In this document: in pieces, positions 12,742 through 22,027 of the stretch
Layout: each line of letters begins with the position of its first letter
How positions within the stretch are numbered: position 1 is the stretch's first letter
Assembly (NCBI GenBank): GCA_016783885.1
Contig: JADHVR010000026.1
Coordinates: 1-47,038 of the forward strand
Reading direction: 5' to 3'
DNA length: 47,038 nt
Origin: Bacteroidales bacterium
GTDB taxonomy: Bacteria > Bacteroidota > Bacteroidia > Bacteroidales > JAADJA01
Position numbers and translations under genes: made by a program
Notes under the pieces: generated by a model
The model's database searches: none
What the model saw: the letters and a program-made list of their open reading frames with translations, nothing else
Told to the model about the DNA's origin: nothing

Positions 12742-13751
12742 TCCATCTCCCTAAATATCTCTTTCATTTTCTCTATCTGCTCGGGAGTGCCTAACACAAA
12801 CAGCTTTGAACCGGGAATAACTTTAGTATCTGCGGATGGATTCAGGATATATCTTCCGTCAGTGGTTTTATAGCCAATAATATTCGCTCCGGTTTTTTTC
12901 CTTATCCCTATCTCGTAAATTGATTTGCTGCGAGCTTGTTCAGGCAAATCAGAACAAACAATCTCTTCCAGATTGGTCGGGTCATCTCCATGAACCGACA
13001 CATGCTCCATGAATTCAATAATGTCGGGGCGGGTAATCAAATTTGCCATATGCGCCCCTCCTACCCTTTCAGGCATGACAACGCTATCCACTCCCGCCAT
13101 TCTCAATTTAGCTTCCGAGCTTTCGTTAGAGGCACGGCTGATAATGATAAGATCGGGATTGAGCGCACGGGCGGTTAATACAACGTATAAATTATCCGCA
13201 TCAACTGGAAGTGTTGTGATCAAGGCTTTAGCTGTCCGAATATTCGCTTTTAACAAGGTCTCATCCTGGGTGGCATCCCCTTCGATGAACCGCCCTGACT
13301 TTTCCAGGTTTTTAACGATCAGGTCATGATTTTCATCAATTACAATAAACCGATGATCGTGAGCAATAAGCTCCTTTATCACCTGCTGTCCGTTTCTGCC
13401 ATATCCGCAAACTACAACATGATTTTGCATTTTTTTTAATGATTTTATTCTGTAACCTTTAATGAAATATTGTAACTGCCCCTCGAAAAAGTGTGTTGAA
13501 ATTGTCGTAAGAGCATACGCATAAGTTGTGAAACTTAAAATAATAAGAATAATAGTGAAAATCTTTCCACCCGACGACAACTCATGAATTTCTCCAAATC
13601 CTACTGTTGAAATGGTAATAGCTGTCATATAAAGTGCATCCAGAAATTCATCCCCTTCTATGAACATGTAACCCACAACTCCCATTACAATGATGAAGAA
13701 TAGCATGGCTAATCCAATGAAGATCTTTGTCCGGCTGGATAATCTTTCCAT
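12738..13751 (-). CDS. Two-helix potassium channel with RCK (TrkA-N/TrkA-C) gating domain
   Basis: A 337-residue protein of the MthK type. Two transmembrane helices (about 10-30 and 62-85) flank a pore loop with the selectivity filter TVGFGE (49-54; the common form is TVGYGD). A RCK/TrkA-N Rossmann domain follows (HVVVCGYGRNGQQV, then a strand ending FIVIDENHD), then a TrkA-C domain at the end (NIIGYKTTDGRYILNPSADT). It should be a ligand-gated K+ channel in the inner membrane. A TATCTTTG element lies 19-26 nt upstream of its ATG. Its stop overlaps the start of the LtaS-like gene, so potassium flux and envelope polymer modification are co-expressed; whether this matters is unknown. Confidence 0.87.
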   Translation of the reverse strand: MERLSSRTKIFIGLAMLFFIIVMGVVGYMFIEGDEFLDALYMTAITISTVGFGEIHELSSGGKIFTIILIILSFTTYAYALTTISTHFFEGQLQYFIKGYRIKSLKKMQNHVVVCGYGRNGQQVIKELIAHDHRFIVIDENHDLIVKNLEKSGRFIEGDATQDETLLKANIRTAKALITTLPVDADNLYVVLTARALNPDLIIISRASNESSEAKLRMAGVDSVVMPERVGGAHMANLITRPDIIEFMEHVSVHGDDPTNLEEIVCSDLPEQARSKSIYEIGIRKKTGANIIGYKTTDGRYILNPSADTKVIPGSKLFVLGTPEQIEKMKEIFREME

Positions 13752-13769
13752 GTGAAGAATTTTTCAGGA

Positions 13770-13777
13770 CAAAGATA
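13770..13777 (-). promoter_or_regulatory. -7 promoter element (TATCTTTG) for the K+ channel/LtaS-like operon
   Basis: On the minus strand this reads TATCTTTG. A possible TTG lies 24 nt upstream (13802-13804), slightly longer than the usual 17-23 nt. Confidence 0.45.
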
Positions 13778-13829
13778 AAGGAAAATAAATGACTAAAATT
13801 ACAAATGAACTAATCCCTAAGTTTCGGGA

Positions 13830-15557
13830 CTAAAATGAATACGTAACTCCCAACATCACATTAAACCGATAAGAGGGATAATTATACCACCTGAAATAGC
13901 GTTGGTTCAGTATATTGTTGAAATTGATAAAACCGGAGAGTAATTTTGAGTACCTGTATTCCACGCCGAGATTTACATCAACCATCCCATTGATTTCGAC
14001 TGGAATTTCTTTTATAACAGCAATGGGGGGGTCTTCAACTTTTTCAAAAGTCCTTGCATATACTTTGCTGAAAGTGAATATCTCTCCTTTTATAATTATT
14101 TTATCCTGCAAGTTATATTCTGCACTTAATGATATTTCGAGTGCCGGTTTATGCCATGGTTTTTCTTCATTGTCGAGGAAATAACTGTTGTATTTACCGC
14201 GAAGCATAGCATTGAATTTATCTTTATAATGAAAACCAAATTCAGCAATCACCCTCGAATATTTTACTTTGTCGTAAACAACAGTGAACTGATTATTTAG
14301 CCCTTTACCAAGCGCAGATACTGTATCGTTTACAAAGAATGGCATATTTTCTATGGAGGAATTAATGAAATAAAGGTTATAATCAAGGTATTTTGTTATT
14401 CGCCCTTTTATACCTCCGTATTGGTCAAGTTTGTAATTAGAAAATCTCATGGGAATTGTTGAGATTATAAATGGATTTTTTTCGCTAAGTGTTTTAAAAC
14501 TGTTTTTATTCACCTCTCCCTTTATTCCTGCATAAGTAATAAGTATATCTTTAACAACCTGTACTTCAGCCCTGACTTCGGGATAAAAATGCATATATGA
14601 AATTGAGTCAGCTTCGACGACCGTATTTAAGCCAAGTATAAAGCTGTATTGTGAAAAATTGAGATTATAATATGGTTTGAATTTTATTAAACCGCTGTTA
14701 TGGTTCATCAGCGTATCACTATTGAAATAATAATCAACCTTTGCTTCAACACCAAGCTTCTGGTCGTCAGCAAAGTCGAAAAATGTAACGACTTTGTTTA
14801 GATCGGCATCAAACCTGATATTTTGTTCTTTGGATTCAAATTTGTCGAATAAATAATAATAACTTAGCGAAAATACATGGTTGAGTTTTTCTCCCCTGGA
14901 ATAATTGCTTTCAAAAGAAGTGTTTAAACCAAATAAATTAAAGCTCTGTTTTATATCTTTTTTCGACAGGGATATTTCAGGAAAATCATTGGGTTTGTAT
15001 CCGTAATAATGGAGTCCGTTTCGTTTGTAAAACGCATTTGCAGAAAGCGTATGGTGTGTCATGAACTTCTTTCCGTAAATATCTATTTCATCATTGCTGC
15101 AACCCGGATAAGCATAATCCTTAATTTTTCCTGAAGATGAAATGTGTTTCAGATGAACGCCAAAGGCATTCTTTTTTGACCTGAGCTTATTGGCAAAAAA
15201 TTCGATGTAAGGAGTAATGTAATTCCCGATTCCGGCTTTTATATAGTTTTTATACAATTTCGTAACGGATTCGCCCATTATTTTTGCAGGGACAATGGGT
15301 TCAAGACTAACAAGTGTTTGGAGCAACTTAGGTTTTATCGAATAATTAAATTCCGGTTTTTCTACTTTATCATCCGGAATTTTAGGAGAAATATTAATTT
15401 TAAAAGCATCGGAAACCGAAGGCTCATAAGGAGCAACAACTGTAATTTCTTCGGTTTGTGTTACTTCCTGTGAATATACCACCGTTACAATGATCGAGTT
15501 AAGTAATACTATCAACCCTGAATAAAAAATGAAGTTCTTATATGATTTGTTTCTCAT
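13830..15557 (-). CDS. Outer-membrane beta-barrel protein of unknown function (partner of TPR protein)
   Basis: A 575-residue protein with an N-terminal signal sequence (about 7-29, cleavage after VVYSQ). A short conserved-looking segment follows (ITVVAPYEPSVSDAFKIN, about 38-55), then about 450 residues of alternating aromatic/polar beta strands ending in VTYSF, whose terminal aromatic is typical of outer-membrane barrels. There is no TonB-dependent receptor plug with a recognisable Ton box pattern, although similar proteins are often labelled TonB-receptor-like. It lies 65-66 nt downstream of the large TPR gene on the same strand and is probably co-transcribed. The pairing suggests an outer-membrane complex with a periplasmic TPR scaffold. 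I cannot assign a substrate. Confidence 0.7.
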   Translation of the reverse strand: MRNKSYKNFIFYSGLIVLLNSIIVTVVYSQEVTQTEEITVVAPYEPSVSDAFKINISPKIPDDKVEKPEFNYSIKPKLLQTLVSLEPIVPAKIMGESVTKLYKNYIKAGIGNYITPYIEFFANKLRSKKNAFGVHLKHISSSGKIKDYAYPGCSNDEIDIYGKKFMTHHTLSANAFYKRNGLHYYGYKPNDFPEISLSKKDIKQSFNLFGLNTSFESNYSRGEKLNHVFSLSYYYLFDKFESKEQNIRFDADLNKVVTFFDFADDQKLGVEAKVDYYFNSDTLMNHNSGLIKFKPYYNLNFSQYSFILGLNTVVEADSISYMHFYPEVRAEVQVVKDILITYAGIKGEVNKNSFKTLSEKNPFIISTIPMRFSNYKLDQYGGIKGRITKYLDYNLYFINSSIENMPFFVNDTVSALGKGLNNQFTVVYDKVKYSRVIAEFGFHYKDKFNAMLRGKYNSYFLDNEEKPWHKPALEISLSAEYNLQDKIIIKGEIFTFSKVYARTFEKVEDPPIAVIKEIPVEINGMVDVNLGVEYRYSKLLSGFINFNNILNQRYFRWYNYPSYRFNVMLGVTYSF

Positions 15558-15622
15558 TTTTTTAAATTTTACTTTTCGACCATATTCACCTTATTACCCT
15601 ATACCCTTATTACCTTATCCCT

Positions 15623-18600
15623 TCAAAACCTTTCCACCTCTATCAACTCCCCTTCAATATTTATCGTATCAGGCTCGCTGTAAATGTTATCGTTATTATA
15701 TAATAGCTCTTCTTCCTTCTTTTCCTCTGAGGTAATGCTATCCAGCTTTTGTTTTGCAATTTCCTTCAGTTCATCACCCTCATAATTCTCAATGATACTT
15801 TGCAGCGTTTGTTTTGCCTGAAAAGTATTATCAGTTTTAACATAAACATCCGCTAATAAAATAAATCCTTTGGCTACCCAGTAATCGTATGCACTATATT
15901 GATTTATCAATTCAAAAACATCCTTTTCTGCATTTTCGAAATCCTTAAATATATATTCTATTTTCGCAATGTTGTACTTCGCTTCTGCTCCCGGTTCACC
16001 ATGCGAAAGGCTGACAATATCTTTGAATTCAGCTTTTGCCAACAAAAGGTCTTTTAAAACAAGCAATGATTTTGCTTTTATCATTAAGGCTTCAAGTTTC
16101 ATTTTTTCGCTTATCTTTTCGGTTGACAAAAGTTTGTTTGCCGATACCAGAGCTTTTTCATAGTTATTTAACAGGAAATAACATTTCATTTGCCCATATC
16201 TTGCCTCTGTAATATTGCTTTTTGTTACAGCAATTTGTTCCAGGTCAGAATAATATTTTACTGCCTTTTCATAGATCTCTAATCTGTAACTTATGCTTGC
16301 AGCTTTTAATAATGAATTCTCCGTAAATCCTGATTTGGGTTCTCGCAGAACAAGTTCGTAATTTTTAAGGGCTTCTTCTGTTTTACCTGATTTTACAAGA
16401 CATTCAGCCGAGTAATAGGCAGCACTGATTATGTATGCACCTTCGGGAAATTTCTCAAGATATTTTTTAAAAGACTCAAGAGAGTTTTCGCAATTACCTT
16501 CCATGTATAGGTTTTCAGCAGCAATATATGAAATTGAATCCTGCTCCGATACCGAAACATCAGCAAAAGATAATCCCTGAACATATAAAAGATACTCATC
16601 CACTTTGTTCATATCCACGTATATATTCCTGATGCTTGCCAGGGCTTCTTTCGACTCGGGTGTGGAAGGATAATCGCTGACAACATTTTTAAAGGTAGTC
16701 AGGGCAAGTTCATTTTGGTCGCTATTATAATAAATTAAGCCTGATTTAAGCCGGGCTTTCACAGCATAACTGCTATTGGTGTATTCGCTTTCAATTTTTT
16801 TGAAATTATTCAATGCGTTTTCTTTGTCGTTCACAATCAGATAAGTATTTCCCAGTTCAAATAAAGCTTCACCGGTATAAATAGAATTAGGATAAGCTGT
16901 AATAATTTTATTCAGTGTTTTTATTTTTTCATCGTATCGTAATAAAACCCCCAGAGTTATTGCCTTTTGGAATAAAGCATAATCCACATCAATGGCATTC
17001 ATCTTTATCGCTTTATTATAATACGATAAGGCATCATCATATTGTTTACTGATAAACCAGGTATCACCCATCCTTAAAAAGGCATCGGCTACCAGGGCAG
17101 GATTTTCATTCTTTAGCCCAGCTATGAATTTTTTAAAATAATACAGGGCGTCTGAGTATTCCTTTCTTTTAAAATGTATATATCCAAGATTGTAATTGGC
17201 AATGTTGTATATTGGTAAATTCTCTGCATCCTTCTTTTTCAGAAATTGGCTGTAATATTTTTTAGCGCCCCACAAATTACCCTGCCTGTAAAACGATTCG
17301 CCTGTCCAGAAAATGCTTTCGGCGGTTATTGACTTGTTTTCGTTAAGGTCAATAGCTTTTTTGAACATTAAAATTGCCTCATCATAGTTAAATTGATTGA
17401 ATAATTCAATTCCACAATAATATGATATTTTCTGATAATCCTTATTGTAATCATTTCCCTTTTTTTGAATGCTTTCAATGGCTTCAAAGGCATCCCTGTA
17501 GTTTTTTGTTGACATGGAAATATTAAAGAGAAAATTATAAGCTTCATCATTCCGCCTCGAATTAGGATAATTCTTCAGGTACTCCTTTAACGACCTGATA
17601 GCCTCGCTGTATGGGTCATAAGACAACTCATAAGCCAACTGCGCCTGGTTGAACAAGGCATCCTCTCTTATTTCTTTGTCGAACGGAAGTTTATAGGCAG
17701 ATTTGAATGCGTTGGCTGCAAATTGCTTCTGCCCTGTTTGTAAATAGCAGTCAGCTAAATAATAATATGCGTATTGAGAAAGAGAATCCTGAAGCCCGGT
17801 TACTTTCTGGAAATTTTTTACAGCATCCTCGAAGTTGTCTGTTTTATAAAGTGTAAAGCCAAATTTATACCGGTCTTCACGACTGACGGATTTACGTGTT
17901 GTTTGAAAATATTGTCGTAAATATGGAAGCGCTTCTTTATAATTAGACGTCCTGTAATACGATTCACCTATTATTCGTGCAATTTCGGGTGCCCTTTTTG
18001 CGGTTGCATTCTCCAGCAAGGCAGGAGCCATATCAAGCACTTCAACGTATTTCTCCTGCATAAACAGAATTTGAACAATATAATAAGGAGCAATTGATTT
18101 AAAGTTTTTATCCTGTGAAAGCCGGTTAAATCCTTCTAAAGCCGTCTCATAATCACCTTCGGCATAAGCGATATGTGAAAGATAGTAATCTGCGGGGGAA
18201 CTGTATTTACTGACTTTGTTATTAACTTGCAGAAAAGCATTCTTTGCCTTATGCAATTTTTTAGTTTTAAAATAACAATAACCTGTTTTAAAAAAATACT
18301 CGTCTTTTTGTGCTGAACTTAATTCGATGATGTCAACCTTATCAAAGTATTTTTGGGCAGAATTATATTTTCTGTTTCTGTATGCAAGTCTTCCCAACTG
18401 AAAATTTATAAGATTCCCTCTTGAATTGGTCGGATGATTTTTAATGAATTCGGTGAGCTTGTATTCGGTATCTCTGTTAAATAATTCAAGGGCACATATA
18501 GCATCGTAATACTCGGCATTTATCCTAAGCTGTGAACCATAATCCTCAACCGATTCTATAACATAAGAGAATTGCTTTTGAGCGGCATTGTATTTTTCTT

Positions 18601-18733
18601 TGCCGAACAGCTCAACTCCGAGACGGTATTTTGCTTCAGGGTTTTTATAAATGGCAGTCTTCTGTGCAACTGACAAGATTAAAAACGCAAAAAGCAATAA
18701 TGATGTTAAAACTAACTTATGCATTAAATTCAT
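15623..18733 (-). CDS. Large tetratricopeptide-repeat protein, exported
   Basis: About 1036 residues: a signal peptide (LVLTSLLLFAFLILSVAQ), then an almost continuous array of TPR-like helical hairpins from about 35 to 1000. Examples are YRLGVELFGKEKYNAAQKQF, FQLGRLAYRNRKYNSAQKYF and LFELGNTYLIVNDKENALNNF, all showing the TPR pattern with conserved Gly/Ala and Tyr. It should act as a periplasmic protein-interaction scaffold. The frame opens at a TTG at 18739; the first ATG is 18733 and another is 18724, giving the same signal peptide. The beta-barrel gene follows on the same strand. Upstream is a 50-bp direct repeat. Function unknown; related exported TPR proteins in Bacteroidota often serve envelope assembly or gliding/T9SS machines, but nothing here proves that. 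Confidence 0.8.
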   Translation of the reverse strand: MNLMHKLVLTSLLLFAFLILSVAQKTAIYKNPEAKYRLGVELFGKEKYNAAQKQFSYVIESVEDYGSQLRINAEYYDAICALELFNRDTEYKLTEFIKNHPTNSRGNLINFQLGRLAYRNRKYNSAQKYFDKVDIIELSSAQKDEYFFKTGYCYFKTKKLHKAKNAFLQVNNKVSKYSSPADYYLSHIAYAEGDYETALEGFNRLSQDKNFKSIAPYYIVQILFMQEKYVEVLDMAPALLENATAKRAPEIARIIGESYYRTSNYKEALPYLRQYFQTTRKSVSREDRYKFGFTLYKTDNFEDAVKNFQKVTGLQDSLSQYAYYYLADCYLQTGQKQFAANAFKSAYKLPFDKEIREDALFNQAQLAYELSYDPYSEAIRSLKEYLKNYPNSRRNDEAYNFLFNISMSTKNYRDAFEAIESIQKKGNDYNKDYQKISYYCGIELFNQFNYDEAILMFKKAIDLNENKSITAESIFWTGESFYRQGNLWGAKKYYSQFLKKKDAENLPIYNIANYNLGYIHFKRKEYSDALYYFKKFIAGLKNENPALVADAFLRMGDTWFISKQYDDALSYYNKAIKMNAIDVDYALFQKAITLGVLLRYDEKIKTLNKIITAYPNSIYTGEALFELGNTYLIVNDKENALNNFKKIESEYTNSSYAVKARLKSGLIYYNSDQNELALTTFKNVVSDYPSTPESKEALASIRNIYVDMNKVDEYLLYVQGLSFADVSVSEQDSISYIAAENLYMEGNCENSLESFKKYLEKFPEGAYIISAAYYSAECLVKSGKTEEALKNYELVLREPKSGFTENSLLKAASISYRLEIYEKAVKYYSDLEQIAVTKSNITEARYGQMKCYFLLNNYEKALVSANKLLSTEKISEKMKLEALMIKAKSLLVLKDLLLAKAEFKDIVSLSHGEPGAEAKYNIAKIEYIFKDFENAEKDVFELINQYSAYDYWVAKGFILLADVYVKTDNTFQAKQTLQSIIENYEGDELKEIAKQKLDSITSEEKKEEELLYNNDNIYSEPDTINIEGELIEVERF

Positions 18734-18802
18734 ATTCAAACCTCTGTATCTAAATTATTAAACTACCCATTTCCTTGACAAGCATCAGGAATCAGGCAAA
18801 AA

Positions 18803-18852
18803 TAGTAAGTAAACAAAGCGTAAATATGAAGCGATAAGATTAAATTATAACA
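18803..18852. repeat. 50-bp direct repeat, copy 1
   Basis: Matches 18902-18951 at 49 of 50 positions (the mismatch is AAAGCG versus AAAACG). The copies are offset by 99 bp in the non-coding gap between the TPR gene start and the stop of the GreA-like gene. A minus-strand TATTTTTG element (18797-18804) overlaps the edge of this copy and could be a promoter for the TPR gene. Confidence 0.9.
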
Positions 18853-18901
18853 TTAAATTGTTAATAAGTCCAAACGCAGGTTTAAGAAATATATTTTGAA
18901 T

Positions 18902-18951
18902 TAGTAAGTAAACAAAACGTAAATATGAAGCGATAAGATTAAATTATAACA
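18902..18951. repeat. 50-bp direct repeat, copy 2
   Basis: Second copy of the repeat at 18803-18852. It ends 9 bp before the stop codon of the GreA-like gene at 18960. Confidence 0.9.
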
Positions 18952-18959
18952 ACCTATTA

Positions 18960-19421
18960 TTAAAAAATATCCAGAATTTTAATATTACTACCCCTGAATT
19001 CAAAAGCATCTCCCTTTTTTAAACCTTTCATGGCGAGGAAAAACGGAACTTTTAACGAAATGGCATAATATATTTCATTATCAACAGTCAGTTTACCAAG
19101 ACCAACGGAGATATAAACTTTTTGCATATCTGTAATAACAACTGAGCCAAATTCAACGGCTTTATGATTAATTGTAAGGTCAATTTTATGAAGCGTTTCT
19201 AAGTGAGCCATTTCTATCTTCAATTGTGTGGCATACATATCCCTCTTACCAATCAGTTGCATTTTATGAGAGTCAAACACATCACTTTGCTGCCCGTAAT
19301 CATTAGCGCTTTTTTGTGCATCTTCCATAGCACTTTCAAGGTGACTGATCTTTTCCAATTGAATTTCAACGCACTTATCAAATATATTTTTTTTCATTAA
19401 TCGGTTGTCCATCTTATACAT
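18960..19421 (-). CDS. GreA/GreB-like transcription factor homologue
   Basis: The C-terminal half (from about KAVEFGSVVITDMQKVYISV to FRGSNIKILDIF) fits the GreA/GreB C-terminal domain, and the preceding part is a charged helical region (VEIQLEKISHLESAMEDAQK) suitable for the coiled-coil finger. The frame opens at a TTG at 19469, but a good promoter covers 19436-19466, so translation must begin downstream: ATG at 19421, 19412 or 19397. I give the longest, about 153 residues. GreA factors rescue backtracked RNA polymerase. The acidic pair expected at a Gre finger tip is not obvious, so this may be an anti-cleavage or Gre-domain relative rather than a true cleavage factor. Similar Bacteroidota proteins are sometimes mislabelled 3-oxoacyl-ACP synthase. 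Confidence 0.6.
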   Translation of the reverse strand: MYKMDNRLMKKNIFDKCVEIQLEKISHLESAMEDAQKSANDYGQQSDVFDSHKMQLIGKRDMYATQLKIEMAHLETLHKIDLTINHKAVEFGSVVITDMQKVYISVGLGKLTVDNEIYYAISLKVPFFLAMKGLKKGDAFEFRGSNIKILDIF

Positions 19422-19435
19422 AGCTTTCGATTTTC

Positions 19436-19466
19436 CAAATGTAGAAAATTTTAACGGAATATGCAA
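19436..19466 (-). promoter_or_regulatory. Bacteroidota promoter for the GreA-like gene (TTG-N20-TACATTTG)
   Basis: On the minus strand TTG (19466-19464) and TACATTTG (19443-19436) are 20 nt apart. The position shows that the open frame upstream of 19430 is not translated. Confidence 0.6.
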
Positions 19467-19530
19467 CAAATTATTTCAATAATTTTATGATTTTTGTATC
19501 GTACGATAATTATTTATAATTTTTGTTATT

Positions 19531-20085
19531 ATGTCTGAAATTCCCGATCATCCGGTTTATTCAAAAAATGTACTTGAAATGTTAACAGTTGCCAACGATT
19601 ATTGTTTATTCATGGCAAAAGTGGAAGGTTACTCCAAATCGTATTTGATGAGTTACCTGCAAAAAATTTGTCCCTTATTATATATTAAAGGTGCACTGCT
19701 ACCTGTAATCGAGGTGCGAAATCCAGAAGCAAATGAAAGATTCGTGGCTGAGGAAGAATGGGAGTCGTTATTTAACGAATTGAGAAACAAATTCTCAAAA
19801 GATGACGAATTCTGGTATATCGACAATTCGAAACAGGAGGATAATGAACCGGTGAAAGGCAGCCTGGCCGAACATTTTACCGACCTTTACCAGGATTTAA
19901 AAGATTTTATTTTGCTATACCAGAAAAATTCACTGGATGCAAAAGAAAATGCAGTGTCTGAGATAAAACAATTATTTGAAACTCATTGGGGCTACAAACT
20001 TGTAAATGCGCATAAAACATTGCATTACCTTGTAATGAGAGATATTAATAAGCAAAATCAAAACAGCTTTCCGGAATTCCTGTAA
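19531..20085 (+). CDS. DUF5063 domain-containing protein
   Basis: A 184-residue soluble, acidic, mostly helical protein without signal peptide or membrane helix. The N-terminal part (FMAKVEGYSKSYLMSYLQKI, then CPLLYIKGALLP) and the C-terminal part (HFTDLYQDLKDFILLYQK, then HWGYKLVNAHKTLHYL) match what I know of DUF5063 proteins, which are widespread in Bacteroidota and have no established role. It diverges from the GreA-like gene and converges with the histidine kinase gene, which ends 67 nt beyond its stop. Confidence 0.7.
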   Translation: MSEIPDHPVYSKNVLEMLTVANDYCLFMAKVEGYSKSYLMSYLQKICPLLYIKGALLPVIEVRNPEANERFVAEEEWESLFNELRNKFSKDDEFWYIDNSKQEDNEPVKGSLAEHFTDLYQDLKDFILLYQKNSLDAKENAVSEIKQLFETHWGYKLVNAHKTLHYLVMRDINKQNQNSFPEFL

Positions 20086-20152
20086 ATACCAAATGTATCG
20101 GACGCATTACAAAATGCATTATTATAATAAGCATGACACTGATTTATTTGGA

Positions 20153-22027
20153 TTAGGCGAAACTATGTTCTTTCATCAATACATCCATTGTATATAAAAG
20201 CTTATGCCTGTTGATGGGCTTGCTAATATAATCATCACATCCAACCTGAAGGCTTTTCTGCCTGTCGTCAGCCATGGCATAAGCCGTTTGAGCAATTATC
20301 GGAACCGATTTCCTGAAATATTTTATTTTGCGTGTTGCTTCATAACCATTTATTTCAGGTAATTTTATATCCATCAATATTAAATCAATATCAGGATTAT
20401 TATGTGCAAACTCTATAGCCTGCTCACCATCCGATGCGTGAATAATATTAATGTTTGTCGATTTTAAAACTTCTTTCAGGTATATTAAGCTCATTTCGTC
20501 ATCTTCAACAATTAACACAAGTTTTCCATCCCAATTATAATTATCTCTTATCTCTCCTGTCGTTATAAGCTTCTCCTGTCCATTGACTACCAAAACAGAA
20601 TCAGGTAATGTAAAATAAAATTCTGATCCTTTGCCAGGTTTCGATTTCAACCAAACTTTTCCCCCAAACAATTCAACAAGGTTTTTAGTTATCGTTAATC
20701 CCAAACCAGTACCACCATATAACTTTGAAATGTCATGTTCGATCTTAACAAAGGGTTCGAAAACTGATTCATGCATATCTTCCGGGATTCCTAACCCGGT
20801 ATCCTTCACAAAAAACAATAGGTCCTTATTCGCTCCATTATATTTGCCTTCCTCAATTTTACTACCAATTTCTATATATCCTTCCTCTGTATATTTCAAT
20901 GCATTACCAACCAGGTTTATTAAAATTTGCTGCAATTTCTCCCTGTCAGACTTAATCATGGTACTTCCATTGATATTGATATTCAGTCTAAGCTCAACTT
21001 TCTGTCTTTGTTTGAAAAGTTCATCATTTATAAAAAAATCATATAACTCAGTTACGAATTTTGTTATAAAGAACTCCTCAATATTTAACTGAATCTGATT
21101 CGATTCAATTTTTGAAAGATCAATAACATCATCAATGATCTTTAATAAAGACTTTCCACAGGCTTTGATTATATTCGTATATTTTTCCTTTTCGTCTGTA
21201 TGCAGATCATCCTTTCTGATTATTTCCGAAAATCCAAGTATCCCATTAATAGGCGTTCTGATTTCATGGCTTATATTCGACAGGAAAGAAGTTTTAAGTT
21301 TATCTGATTTTTCAACTCTTTCTTTATTCATAATCAACTTCTTCTCGCTTCTATTTCGCTCCTTTATTTCATCTTTAAGTTCCTTATTATAATCTGATAA
21401 TTTTTTTGTCCGTTCTTGTAATTTTTTCTCGAAGGATATGTTTAACTCTTTTAACTCTTCAAGCACGGCTAATTTTTCTAATTTTTCAATAGCCATACTA
21501 ATAATTTGCTTGATAACAATACTAACAGAAGATAAATTATTTTTTTTATCATCTGTTTCAAAAAACATAAATATCCCAAACGGGATGTAAAGGCTTTGAA
21601 AAGGGAAGATCGAAACTGATTCGGGCTGAATATAAAAATTATCATTAAAGGTTATACCTTCGGAATCAAAAGAATCTTTGTTAATGAAGCATGGCTCAGA
21701 TTTAAGCCTCTTAATCAGCGACGGTGAAAATTTAAAATTGCAAATATCTTTGTTAAATTCCGGGGTTGTAAAGTATGAAGCTAAAAGTTTAACATCATTA
21801 TCACTTATTTTAAAGCAAGCGCAATATGGAATATCACGTATTATGGAAATTCTTTCTATGAGATTATACAAAAGTTCGTCTCTGTCGCAAGTCTGATTTA
21901 TTGTCTCAGAAACAAGCCAAAGCAATAACTTTTCCTCCATTCTCTCTGCCATCTGATTTTCCTGCTTTTCGAGGAATTTTATCCTTAACTTAAGCTCATC
22001 TATTATTATATCCTGTTTAATGGTCAT
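20153..22027 (-). CDS. Hybrid sensor histidine kinase with C-terminal receiver domain
   Basis: A 624-residue cytoplasmic hybrid kinase without transmembrane segments. Order of parts: a coiled-coil start, a GAF-like sensor region (about 35-180, including IPYCACFKIS), a coiled coil (183-245), HisKA with SNISHEIRTPINGILG (phospho-acceptor H254), HATPase with NLVGNALKYT (371-380), DTGLGIP (409-415) and GGTGLGL (438-444), and a receiver domain (503-620) with acidic pocket D509/D510, phospho-acceptor D553 and K603. No output regulator gene is adjacent, so the attached receiver probably passes phosphate to a distant partner. It converges with the DUF5063 gene and diverges from feoAB across 507 nt; a link to iron is not supported by sequence. 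Confidence 0.92.
   Translation of the reverse strand: MTIKQDIIIDELKLRIKFLEKQENQMAERMEEKLLLWLVSETINQTCDRDELLYNLIERISIIRDIPYCACFKISDNDVKLLASYFTTPEFNKDICNFKFSPSLIKRLKSEPCFINKDSFDSEGITFNDNFYIQPESVSIFPFQSLYIPFGIFMFFETDDKKNNLSSVSIVIKQIISMAIEKLEKLAVLEELKELNISFEKKLQERTKKLSDYNKELKDEIKERNRSEKKLIMNKERVEKSDKLKTSFLSNISHEIRTPINGILGFSEIIRKDDLHTDEKEKYTNIIKACGKSLLKIIDDVIDLSKIESNQIQLNIEEFFITKFVTELYDFFINDELFKQRQKVELRLNININGSTMIKSDREKLQQILINLVGNALKYTEEGYIEIGSKIEEGKYNGANKDLLFFVKDTGLGIPEDMHESVFEPFVKIEHDISKLYGGTGLGLTITKNLVELFGGKVWLKSKPGKGSEFYFTLPDSVLVVNGQEKLITTGEIRDNYNWDGKLVLIVEDDEMSLIYLKEVLKSTNINIIHASDGEQAIEFAHNNPDIDLILMDIKLPEINGYEATRKIKYFRKSVPIIAQTAYAMADDRQKSLQVGCDDYISKPINRHKLLYTMDVLMKEHSFA

Noticed and set aside
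13830..15557. TonB-dependent receptor label for the barrel next to the TPR gene
   Set aside because: The barrel strands fit an outer-membrane protein, but the plug motifs clear in the two true receptors of this window are missing.
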